A stretch of 64,000 bases of DNA from Rhodospirillales bacterium (lineage in GTDB: Bacteria; Pseudomonadota; Alphaproteobacteria; Rhodospirillales; Casp-alpha2): assembly GCA_021775095.1 (NCBI GenBank), contig JAJFII010000035.1, forward strand, positions 1 through 64,000. The letters run 5' to 3'. The position numbers and the translations under genes are program-made. How positions within the stretch are numbered: the first letter of the stretch is position 1; every line of letters begins with the position of its first letter. The notes under the pieces were generated by a model. The model was not told the origin of the DNA, did not search any database, and was given only the letters and a program-made list of their open reading frames with translations. Below are positions 26,094 to 37,500 of this stretch, piece by piece.

Positions 26094-28382
26094 ATGGCCC
26101 AGACGACGGAGGAGGACGACGGCTCGGCCACTGAAACCGTTGCATCGTCCCCCGCAGGATCGGAAAAACCAAAGATAAACAAAATGGCTATTGCCATTGT
26201 GTCAGCAATCGCCATTGCCGTTGCGGCGGCGGTTGCCGGGGTTTTTGTCTTTGTCGAATCTGAGCGCCAACGCGATATCCAGGCCTGGCAGGTTCGGCTT
26301 GGTATTATTGCCGACAGTCGCACCGCTGCGGTCAATGAATGGGTTGAACTCAATTTTAGCCATATGCGCGAGTTAGCGCAAAACGCCTCCTTACAACTGT
26401 ATTTGTCAGACATTGCCGATGCCGGCACGCAAGGAGGTCCGGCGCCGGAGCCGGTAATTATCGCCGAACCGGAACCGACACTGGGACTGGAAGAGGAATC
26501 CGACGGATTGGAGGATCTATCTGGCGACGACAGTGCCGCCGATTTTCGCGACGAAACCAGCGGTGAAGATGCAGCATCTTCCGCCACTTATCTGCGCAAC
26601 CTGTTAAACGCAACAGCCGAACGAATCGGGTTCAAAGCCCCACCCCCTGTCGGTGAAATTGCGGCAAATGTAGAACGCGTCGGCATCGCCGGTATCGGTT
26701 TGTTGAATAAGGACGGCAATGCCGTCGTCAGCACCCCTGACATGCCGCCCGTATCCGGGCGCATCCGCAAGGCTGTCGCCCAGGCACTGGATGGTGAACC
26801 CGCAATCATTGATCTTTATCTCGGTGCAAGTGGCGAACCGACGATGGGGTTTGTACTGCCCATATACGGCATTCAGGACGATAGCGAAGGCGCAAAAGGT
26901 ATTGGCGCGGTCGTTGGATTGCGTATCGTTGGCAAGGACCTGTACGACAAACTCAAACAACCAGGCGACACCACCAAGACTTCGGAGACCTATTTGGTGC
27001 GGGCAAAAGGGGCCACCGTTGAATATTTGACGCCGCTCATTGACGGGACCGAGGCCCTCAAACGGTCGATGTCTTCCGATACGCCTGACCTCGCCGGTGC
27101 CCACGCCCTGTCACGACCCGGTGGATTTGCAATCGGCGTCGATTATGGCGGCACGGAAGTTCTGGCGGCATCCCGGCAAATCGCTAACCTGCCATGGGTT
27201 CTGATCCGCAAGATTACCCGAGACGAATCTCTTTCCGCAACCGACAATCGATTGACTGTTATTCTCGGCGTATTCATCGGCATCATTATCATTGTTACGC
27301 TGGCCGTTTTATATGTTTGGAAAAAGGGTGCATCCGTTCGCGCGACTCAGGCTCTGCATGAAGCGGAAATCGCGCTTGAGCGATTTGGCAACATCAGTAA
27401 ATTCATGCGGGTGGTTACGGATAATCAACCCAATCACATTGTCGCCGTTGACGGCGACACCCATTATACCTTTTCCAACTTACCTGCCGCACAGGATGCG
27501 GGCTTGGAACCTGCTGACATGATGGGCAAAACCATGGCAAGCGTCATCGGTCCCGTTAAGGCGCAGGTCTATGCCGAACTGAACAAAGAAGTTTTGCGGA
27601 CCATGGAAAACCGTTCGGAGACGGTCACATTTGGTGATGAAGACGGCAAAGACGAAGATAATCCGCTGCAAGTTGTTCGCGTCCATCAGGTCGCCCTAAA
27701 GGGCGATCGTGACTTTCCACCCGCCGTTTTGATGATTTTGAGTGATATTACGGAACTCACCCACGAAAAACGCCGCGGCGAAAAAATGATGCGCCAGTTG
27801 ACCGACACATTGGTTGGTGTTGTTGATCGTCGAGATCCGTTTTCCGCCAATCATTCCTACCGGGTTGCCGAAGTGGCGCGCGCCGTCGCGCAAGAGATGG
27901 GACTCGACGAACTGCAATTAAAAACCGTTGATATCGCCGGCAATCTGATGAATCTGGGAAAGATATTCATCCCCGAAGAGGTCCTCACAAAAACCAATGA
28001 TCTGACCGAAGAAGAACGGATGCTTCTTGGCAACGCCTACTTGACCACCGTCGATATGCTGGACGGCGTTGAATTTGACGGGCCGGTTGTTGAAACCATT
28101 CGCCAGTTTGGTGAAACCAGTGACGGCAAAGGGCCGCTCGGGCTTAAGGGCGAGGAAATCATTATGACCGCGCGCATCCTGTCGGTTGCCAATGCCTTCG
28201 TTGGCATGGTCAGTACCCGTGCCTATCGGGGTGCCATGCCCTTTCAAAAAGCCGCCAGCATTTTGCTGGAAGATGTTGGCACCCGATATGACCGCAAACC
28301 GGTTTCTGCCCTGCTCAACTTCCTCGATAACCGGGGTGGAATACGCCGCTGGGCCCATTTCAGGGAATCCCCACCGGAATAA
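26094..28382 (+). CDS. Membrane sensor with periplasmic domain, PAS and degenerate HD-GYP
   Basis: This 762-residue protein spans the inner membrane twice (about residues 31-54 and 386-409) around a large periplasmic domain of the dCache type, with an acidic low-complexity insert near residues 95-155. A cytoplasmic PAS-like domain covers about residues 420-545, and an HD-GYP-like domain runs from about 560 to 760. The first His (NHSYRVA) is present, but the HD pair is replaced by NLMNLGK and the HHE...GYP region by QFGETSDGKGP. It therefore probably cannot hydrolyse c-di-GMP and may instead bind it or another signal. The ATG at 26094 follows GGGAG by six bases. It is divergent from the broken BTLCP gene and convergent with the adhesin gene. 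Confidence 0.85.
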   Translation: MAQTTEEDDGSATETVASSPAGSEKPKINKMAIAIVSAIAIAVAAAVAGVFVFVESERQRDIQAWQVRLGIIADSRTAAVNEWVELNFSHMRELAQNASLQLYLSDIADAGTQGGPAPEPVIIAEPEPTLGLEEESDGLEDLSGDDSAADFRDETSGEDAASSATYLRNLLNATAERIGFKAPPPVGEIAANVERVGIAGIGLLNKDGNAVVSTPDMPPVSGRIRKAVAQALDGEPAIIDLYLGASGEPTMGFVLPIYGIQDDSEGAKGIGAVVGLRIVGKDLYDKLKQPGDTTKTSETYLVRAKGATVEYLTPLIDGTEALKRSMSSDTPDLAGAHALSRPGGFAIGVDYGGTEVLAASRQIANLPWVLIRKITRDESLSATDNRLTVILGVFIGIIIIVTLAVLYVWKKGASVRATQALHEAEIALERFGNISKFMRVVTDNQPNHIVAVDGDTHYTFSNLPAAQDAGLEPADMMGKTMASVIGPVKAQVYAELNKEVLRTMENRSETVTFGDEDGKDEDNPLQVVRVHQVALKGDRDFPPAVLMILSDITELTHEKRRGEKMMRQLTDTLVGVVDRRDPFSANHSYRVAEVARAVAQEMGLDELQLKTVDIAGNLMNLGKIFIPEEVLTKTNDLTEEERMLLGNAYLTTVDMLDGVEFDGPVVETIRQFGETSDGKGPLGLKGEEIIMTARILSVANAFVGMVSTRAYRGAMPFQKAASILLEDVGTRYDRKPVSALLNFLDNRGGIRRWAHFRESPPE

Positions 28383-28556
28383 CATAAATCGAGGCCGTGA
28401 CTAAAGCGTGCCTTTTCCTTGATTTTTCCTTGCGAAATCTGGCGCAACTCTTACCAAACAGCAGTTTTTTGGGTCGACCCCGATGGGTCGGATTCCCTGA
28501 GATCGGCTATTGCTCCGGCAACAGAAACCGGCAGAACCCGTCCCAGGGTAAATTAT

Positions 28557-31500
28557 TTATCCCAAATTATCGATGGTGATCGTAACCTTGCCGCCATCCT
28601 CAGAGACCGAATAACCGTCACTGATATCGCCGTCGTGATTGGCATCCAGATCATCGCGTTTCACCCCATCCAGGGTCACTGACGCGCCTTCAACCCCCTG
28701 GAAGGAAACCACAACGTCGCCATCATCATTTTCCGTCAAGATCAGATCATCCATATCAAACTCCTGTCCTTCAAAGACCAGGGTGTCCTGCTCAAAGATA
28801 TCGGTAATGATGTCATGGCCGCTTTCCGCGTCGAAAACAAAGGAATCGCTGCCTTCTCCGCCTTCCAGGGTGTCCGCACCGGCACCGCCGACCAGATAAT
28901 CGTTGCCGTCGCCACCGATCAGCACATCGTCGCCGAAACCACCAAGCAGATAATCATTGCCCTCACCACCTTCCAACACATCATTGCCGGTACCGCCGTC
29001 AAGTGTGTCATCACCTTTGCCACCTTCTATGGTGTCGTCACCGGCGTTGCCAAAGAGGATGTCGTTGTCTTTACCGCCGTCGATGAAATCATTGCCATCG
29101 CCGCCCTCGATGTAGTCATCGCCCCTATCCCCGTCGAGGATATCGTCGCCGGCACCGCCGTAAAGTTGATCATTACCCTTGCCGCCATCCAATTCATCAT
29201 TTCCGGCACCGCCGTAGAGGACATCATCGCCGTCATCACCGTCGATTTCATCGTTGCCGGTTCCACCATAGAGGACATCCTGGCCCTCTCCACCTTCGAG
29301 TTTGTCGTCGCCACCGTGACCAAAGATAGTATCGTCACCGTCTTTACCGTCAATGTCGTCATTTCCGGCACCACCATGCAGGATGTCAGAGCCGTTTGAG
29401 CCCTTTATGTCCTGCCCTTCCTGGGACATCGGCGTGATCGACAGGGTCGCCGTGGTCGTTGCCGTATCGCCATCATCTTCCGTCGCAACCGCCTGTATGG
29501 AGAGGTCAAAGGCATCTGTAACCTCGTTCGATACGGATATCGTAAGTCCATTCATATCGTCAGAGCTGACTTCGTAAACGCCCGTCGCAATCAGGGTGCC
29601 AGCGGACAGCGTTGCCCCAATGGGAAGGCCGGAAATACGAACGGAAAGATCTTCGGAGCCGTCCGTATCCATAAGGCTGGAAGAAATGTCGAGCGGATAT
29701 TCGATCGCATCGACTTCGGGGCTTTCGACATTAAACGAAATATCATCGAAATAACCATCAGCATCCTGATCCGATGTCGCGACCCGAACCATAATCATTT
29801 CTATGGTCGCTGAGACCGCACCGTCAGGAACGGCACCGGTTACTGTCAGGGCATTCATTTCGTTATCACTGGTATTTTGGCCAGTTGTCGCTTCACCGAC
29901 GATATTGCCGTCCGCATCCTTAAAGACAACTTTCAACTCGCCTGTATCCTGATCATTGTAACCACCCATTTGCGCTGACATGGTGAAGATGGAACCATCA
30001 ACCGCAAGACCGGAAATATCAATGGTTTGTTCGGCGTGGACTTCAGCGCCTCGTCCATAAAAGAAACGTGTACCTTCGGCGCTTTCATTTTCTCCGGCCC
30101 AACCGGAATCATAATCCTGGATCCGCAAATCACCCATGGTCGTTGTCCATGCGGTTTCGCCGCTCTCCGCATTGCCATTTTCAATCAGGTTGCCCGACGA
30201 ACTCCCGTCACTGCTGACGTCGACGGCATCACCCAGGACAACAGTCAAAGTCGGTTGATCAGCGACGCCCGTCACTGAGACCGGCAATTGGCTGGTTGTT
30301 GTCGCCGTATCGCCATTTGCTTCTGTTGCAGTGGCGGTAACCGTCAGATTAAAATTGACGTTAGAATCGGCTGGCGGGGTAACGGTCAGACCTTGAAGTT
30401 GCTCACCCGACAAGGTCCAACTGCCGTCCTGGTTTTCCGTGCCGGCCGACAAAGAGGCACCGTCAGGCACACCCGAAATCGTAATCGAGAGTGATTCCGA
30501 ACCGTCGTTGTCGGTTAGTGCCGCATCAATATCCAAGGCAATCGCCGTGTCCTCGTTACCCAACGCATCGCCGACGGTTAACGTCGGATCTTCTGCCTGC
30601 TGATCTGCACTGACGATGGATATTGTCTGCGTGACACTGGCCGTATCGCCATCGTTTTCCGTTGTTGTCGATGTGACCGACAGATCAAATTCGCCGATAT
30701 ATGAATTTGGCACAGAGATGGTTAAATTAGCCAATTCATCCTGGGTCAGGGTCACCGAACCATCGTCATTGATTTGGCCCGCTGACAACCGGGCCCCTTC
30801 CGGCAAACCTTCGACCGAAATCGACAGGGTTTCCGATAAATCCGTATCAACTAAGTTGGTCGCGATATTCAAAGGATAGGAGGTCGCATCATCCGTTAGG
30901 GCGATGTTATCCAGATAAACGCCCCATTCGTTGTCGCCGACCAGGTTAAACGTCAATCGATCCGAACCATCTCCGGCACCACCGACCAACTGAAAATCAT
31001 GGGTAACAAATCCAGCCGTATCATCGGTAATCGTAGCGACCAGTTCACCGCCCCAAAAAACCTCAAAATATCCGTCACTATCGCCTTCGCGATTGTCAGA
31101 ATCGAAGGACAAATTGTAGGTGGAACCGGCTGCAAGCCCCTGAATATCCTGATAGATATTACTGTTATCACTGAGGCCTGTATCTTCCCCCTGATCATTC
31201 ATACCGCCATCAAGTTCCAGCTTAAAATCACCGTCAGACACGGATTCTGAATTGCGGTAGCTGTATTGATTGCCGTGGATTTCAAAGGAATCAGCCGTCG
31301 TATTCCAGCCCTGCAGAGTATTAAAGTTAGTGGCTTCATCAACATCCATGGAACCGGATACGGATTCAAAACTGCCATTAACGATAAAATCTGCGCCCTC
31401 GCCAACGGTCGGTTCACCGACCGTGACACTCAACGGCGGCATATCTGCCACACCGGTCACGGAAACCTGAAGGGTTGCTGTTTTATCAGACGTATCACCA

Positions 31501-34500
31501 GACACCGTATCCGCCGAGGTCGCCGTAATCGTTAGAGGAAAATCATCATTCGAGTCGGCTGGCGGGGTGATGGTTAATCCGGCCAACTGGGCTTCGGTTA
31601 ACGTCCAGGTGCCGTCGTCATTCAACGTGCCCGCCGACAATACAGCACCGTCGGGAACATCACTAATGGAAATGGACAAGGTTTCCGTTTCATCCGTATT
31701 GGTCAGGGACGCGTCAATATTCAGGGCAATGGCATTGTCCTCTAATCCAGCGGCATCCTGTACGCCGAGGTCGGGGCCATCGGCGACACCGGTAATACTG
31801 ACGGTAAAATCACCTGTAACCGTGTTTGTATCGCCATCGTCTTCCGTCGTCGTTACCCGCAGTGACAGGTCGATCACACCCGAAAAATCTTCCGGCGGCA
31901 AAATACATACCGATGGCAGTTGCTCCGCCGACATGGTCCAGACACCATCACCCAAATCGACACCGGGGTTCAAGCGCGCCCCGTCAGGAACACCGGTTAT
32001 CTGAATGCTGAGGGTTTCCGAACCATCCGTATCAACGCTCATCGCGCTGTCCAGGTTCAATTGGGTCCAGGTGTCCTCGGTACCCTGTTCGTTTCGAACC
32101 GTGACTTGAGGTGTATCCGCGACCCCTGTTACTGTCACCGTCATGGACGAAGATACGGTTTGGCTATCGCCGCTGGTCGTTTCCGTGGATGTTGCCGAAA
32201 CGGTGAGCAACAGGTCATCATTGGAATTGGCTGGAGGGGTAACTGTCAATCCATCCAACTGGCTACTGGTTAGCGACCAGGTCCCATCTCCATTATCCGT
32301 TCCACTGGACAACACCGCACCCGATGGCACGCCAGAAATCATAATTGCCAGGGTTTCCGACCCATCTGTGTCGGTAAGCGCCGCGTCAATGTTAAGGGAA
32401 ATGGGGTTGTCTTCAAGTCCACTAACGTTTTCCACGTCAAGATCAGGCGCGTCGGCGACACCGTCATGAGAAATACCGTCCGTGGCAAATGCCTGAGCCG
32501 TATCGCCATCGTTTTCCGTCGCCGTTGCGGTTGCCGTTAGTTCGAAATCAGAACTTACACCGGCCGGAATAAACAGGGTCAAACCGGCCAGGTCTTCCGG
32601 GTTGAGGGACCATGAACCATCCTGATTTAGTACACCGGCGGAAAGCGTCGCCTCTGCCGGCAGGCCGTTGAGGGAAATCGAGAGGGTTTCAGAACCGTCG
32701 GTATCGGCGAGTGCAGCCTCAATGGTAAGCGGGAATTCGGTTCCGACGTCACCGCTCTCACCACCGTCACCACCGTCACCACCTTCTCCGCCCTCTCCGC
32801 CCTCTCCGCCCTCTCCGCCCTCTCCGCCCTCTCCGCCTTCTCCGCCTTCTCCGCCTTCTCCGCCTTCTCCGCCTTCGCGGCTTTCACCGACCGCCACACC
32901 AGCGCCGATTTCCAGAGTTATGGTCGGTTGATCGGCAACACCGACAACGTTGACAGCAAGTTGACTGGAGGTCGTTGCTTCGTCGCCGTCGGCTTCCGTC
33001 GAAGTTGCTGTAACCGTCAAATTAAAATCGACATTGGAATCAGCCGGCGGGGTAATCGTCAGCGTAGCCAGTTGCTCCGCACCAACGCTGGCCACACCGT
33101 TTTCAACAGAGATAAGTGTCGTGCCCGCCATCAAGACGGCACCTTCAGGGATTTCACTAATTTCAATGGACAGCGTTTCAGATGCATCTGTGACGGCAGA
33201 GCTGATATCCAGCGCAATGGCCGTATCTTCATTGCCGGCAGCCGATGCCACTTCGAGCGCAGGACCGTCAGCGACGCCAATCACATCAACCGTGAACGCC
33301 TGAGACGCCGTTGTTGAATCGCCGTCATCTTCCGTTGTGGTGACGTTTAACGTCATGCTGATTTGACCGGAAAAATCTTCTGGCGGTAAAATACAAACCG
33401 TCGGCAGGAGTTCGGGCGTCGTCGTCCAAACACCATCCCCCAGATCTGTTCCCGGATTGAGACGCGCCCCTTCCGGAACTCCTGTGATCTGAATGCTCAA
33501 AGTTTCAGAACCGTCCGTATCAACACTGGCACCACTATCGAGGTGAAGTTGCGTCCAGGTATCTTCATTGCCCTGTTCGTTCTGGACAGAAACCTGTGGC
33601 ATATCGGCGACACCGGTTACGGACACCGTTAATTCACGACTTACCGTTGCCGTATCTCCGCTGGACGTCTCCGTCGACGTTGCGGAAACATTTAACACCA
33701 TGTCGTCGTTTGAATCTGCTGGCGGTGTAATCGTCAGGCCGGTCAGTTGCTCACTCGACAGCGTCCAGCTGCCATCCTCATTATTTGTTCCTGCAGACAA
33801 GGTTGCACCATCCGGGACACCGGAAATGGTAATGGATAGTGTTTCTGAACCATCTGTATCGGTAAGCGCCGCGTCAATGTTAAGGGAAATGGAGTTGTCT
33901 TCCAGTCCACTAACGTTTTCCACGTCAAGATCAGGCGCATCGGCGTCACCGTCATGAGAAATACCGTCCGTGGCAAATGCCTGAGCCGTATCGCCATCGT
34001 TTTCCGTCGCCGTTGCGGTTGCCGTTAATTGGAAATCAGAACTTACACCGACTGGAATAAACAGGGTCAAACCGGCCAGGTCTTCCGGGTTGAGGGACCA
34101 TGAACCATCCTGATTTTGTACACCGGCGGAAAGCGTCGCCTCTGCCGGCAGGCCGTTGAGGGAAATCGAAAGGGTTTCAGAACCGTCGGTATCGGCGAGC
34201 GCTGCCTCAATGGTAAGCGGGAATTCGGTACCGACGTCGCCGCCCTCACCACCTTCGCCACCTCCACGACCTTCGCCGCCTTCGCCACCCTCACCGACCG
34301 CCACACCGGTGCCAATTTCCAGAGATATGGTCGGTTGATCGGCAACACCGACCACATCCACATGAAGAGTTCCCGTCGCCGTCGCCGTATCGCCACCATT
34401 GGCTTCTGTGGCGGTCGCCGTAACTGTCAACTCCATGTCGACATTTGAATCGGCGGGAGGCGTTATTGTCAATGTGGATAATTGATCATCGGCTATATCT

Positions 34501-37500
34501 GCAACGCCATTTGTCACAGAAATTTCAATGCCGTTTGCCATCAATACGGCACCGTCAGGTATGTTTCCGATCTGAATGGAAAGGGTTTCAGAACCGTCCA
34601 GATCGGTCAGGGTTGCCGAAATGTCGAGCGGAATGGCCGTATCCTCATCGCCTTGCGCATTGGTTACAACAAGTACCGGCGGATCGGCGTTTTCTTCAAA
34701 GGAAACCGCAATGGTTCCAGTTACCGATGCAGTATCGCCGTCGCCCAATTCACCGAAACCTTCGGTGTCAGTTGCCGTCGCCGTGACCGTCAGTTGGAAG
34801 TCCTCATTATTGCCGGCGGCCGGTGTCAGAGTTAATCCCGGCAACTGGTCGGCCGTAAGGGTCACCGAACCGTCATCATTTACGATACCGGCCGAAAGGG
34901 TTGCGCCTTGCGGGATGTTATCGATGGTTATGGCAAGCGTTTCTGACCCATCCTGGTCGTTCAACGCTGACGTGAGATCAAGTGCAATCGGTGTTCCGCT
35001 ATCAGCGACCACATCCGATGTCGTCAGGTCCGGCGTGTCCGCCACGCTGCGCACATCCACATCAATGGTACCGGTGGTTTCTGCAATTTCACCGTCTTCG
35101 CCAGTTGATGTGGCGGTGATCGTCAACTGGAAATCAACGTTTGAATTTTCCGGTGGCGTCACTGAAAGGCCGGGTAATTCGCTCGGTGGAACCGACCACA
35201 CGCCGTTCCCCATATGGGTTCCAGCGGACAAAGAGGCACCTTCAGGAACACCGGATACGGTGACCGAAAGCGTTTCGCTGTTATCGGTTAAGTTGGCATC
35301 AATCGACAACGGAATGGAACTGTCTTCGTTGCCAATCACATCATCAACGACCAGGGTCGGCGCATCGGCGCCACCGATAACATCGACATTAATAATTTGA
35401 CTGACCGATGCGGTGTCCGTATGCGGGTTTTCGCCATCCGCTTCCGTATCGGTGGCGGTCGCCGTCACCTGTAGCGAAAAGTCTTCTTCTGAGCCGGCCG
35501 GTGGTGTGATTGTCAGGCCGTTTAAATCATTAGCAGACAACGTCCAGGTGCCATCGAAATTATTTTCTCCGGCCGACAATTCAGCCCCCATGGGGACGTT
35601 GGAAATGGTGATGGATAGGGATTCCGAGCCATCCAAGTCGTTGAGTGCGGAGGTGATGTCCAGGTCTATGGCTGTCCCTTCAGCTCCGGATGCATCTGCC
35701 GTCGTCAGGTCCGGTGCGTCAGCCACGCCAATAACTTCGACGTTGAGGGCCTGGGTAACCGACGCAATATCGGACCCATCATGGGATTCTACTGTGACCG
35801 AAAGCGTGAAATCTTTGTTTGAATTCGGCTCTGGAACAATTTGCAATTCTGCCAGCTGATCGACCGTAAAGGTCATGCTATAAGTACCGGCCTCAATTTC
35901 CGCATCGGTTCTCGGGTTTAAATTTCCTTCCGGTGACATAAACGCGGCGATGGGAATGTCGTTAATCGTAATCGACAGAACCTCATTGACATCCGTTAAT
36001 TGGGCGTCGATGTTCAGCGGGATCGCCGTGTCTTCATAGCCGACGGCATCGCCGATGTTAACAATCGGATTATCGGCACCGTCGATCAGGTTGATATTAA
36101 CAAATTTCGTTACCGTCGCGCTGTCGCTGGGACCAAGCTCGCCATTCAATTCCACATCTGTGCTGGTCGAACGAACAACCAGCGTGAACGATTGTTCGGA
36201 ATCAAGCGGCGGGATTACGCTAAGAGTGGCGAGTTGCTCCTGGGTCACATCGGCGACGCCATCGATAACCGTAATCGGCAAACCGCCGGCCATTAACACC
36301 GCACCATCGGGGATGTTTTCGATGACGATGGAAAGGGATTCCGAACCATCCGTGTCGGTGACAGTCGATGACAGGTTTAAATCAATAGGTGTGTTTTCTA
36401 CGGCGGTGATATCCGGCGTGCCAACGGTGAGGGTCGGGTCGTCGGCGACACCGAACACCGCAACCGTTAACGGCATTTCAATTTCAGATATATCGCCCGC
36501 ATCGGTTGTTGATGTGGCCATAATATTGAGGACAAAATCCGAATTGGAATCCTGCGGTGCGATAATGTGCAGAACATCAAGAACCCCGGCATTAATCATA
36601 TCTTCGGTGATCAAAAGGCTGCCGTCAGTTGTCTCTAATGGAATGCCATTTGCCGTCAAAACAGCCCCTTGCGGAATACCTGAAATGGTAATCGACAGGG
36701 TTTCGCCGGACACATCCGCTAAGGCCGCATCAATATTTAAGACAATTGGTGTATCTTCAAAACCTTCCGCCGCATGGACTCCCAAATCAGGAGTAGCGGC
36801 CACTTCGACATGAAGTGAAGTCAAAATTGACGCCGTATCCCCATCATTTTCCGTCGCCGTTGATACGATGCTAAGATCGAAGTCATCGGGTACCGTACTG
36901 GCAACCGTCATCGTCAGGCCGGCGAACTGATCCGGCGTTAAGGTATAACTGCCATCGTCGTTCAGGGTCCCGGCGCTTAAGGTGACACCTGCGGGCACAC
37001 CGCTAATGGTGACAGAGAGAGTTTCCGACGGGGCACGACCAGCGTCCACATCCGTATCGGTAATCGCAGACGCCAGATCCAACGCGTAGGTCATTTCATC
37101 GCCGGCTTCAATCGGCGTGCCGTCGGCCTTAGGCAAGGGACCACCAAGCGCCGCGTTCAGGGTCGGCGTATCGGCCACACCTTGCATATCGACTCGTACC
37201 GTTTGGGTGCTGGTCGCCGTGTCACCGTTTTCATCTTCCGTCGAAGTGGCGGTTACAGTCAAATCAAAATCTTCGTTTGAATCGGCGCTCGGCAACAACA
37301 TCAAGCCCTCCAATTGCGCCGGTGTTAAGGTGTAACTGCCATCATCGTTCAGTATACCCGCATTTAAAGTCGCCCCTTCAGGAATTCCGGAGACATTGAT
37401 AGACAATGTTTCCGAGCCGTCCGTATCGTTCAGAGAGGCGGACAAATTGAGGGCAAAGGCGGTATCTTCAATACCAACTATGTCTTCGACGGCCAGATTA

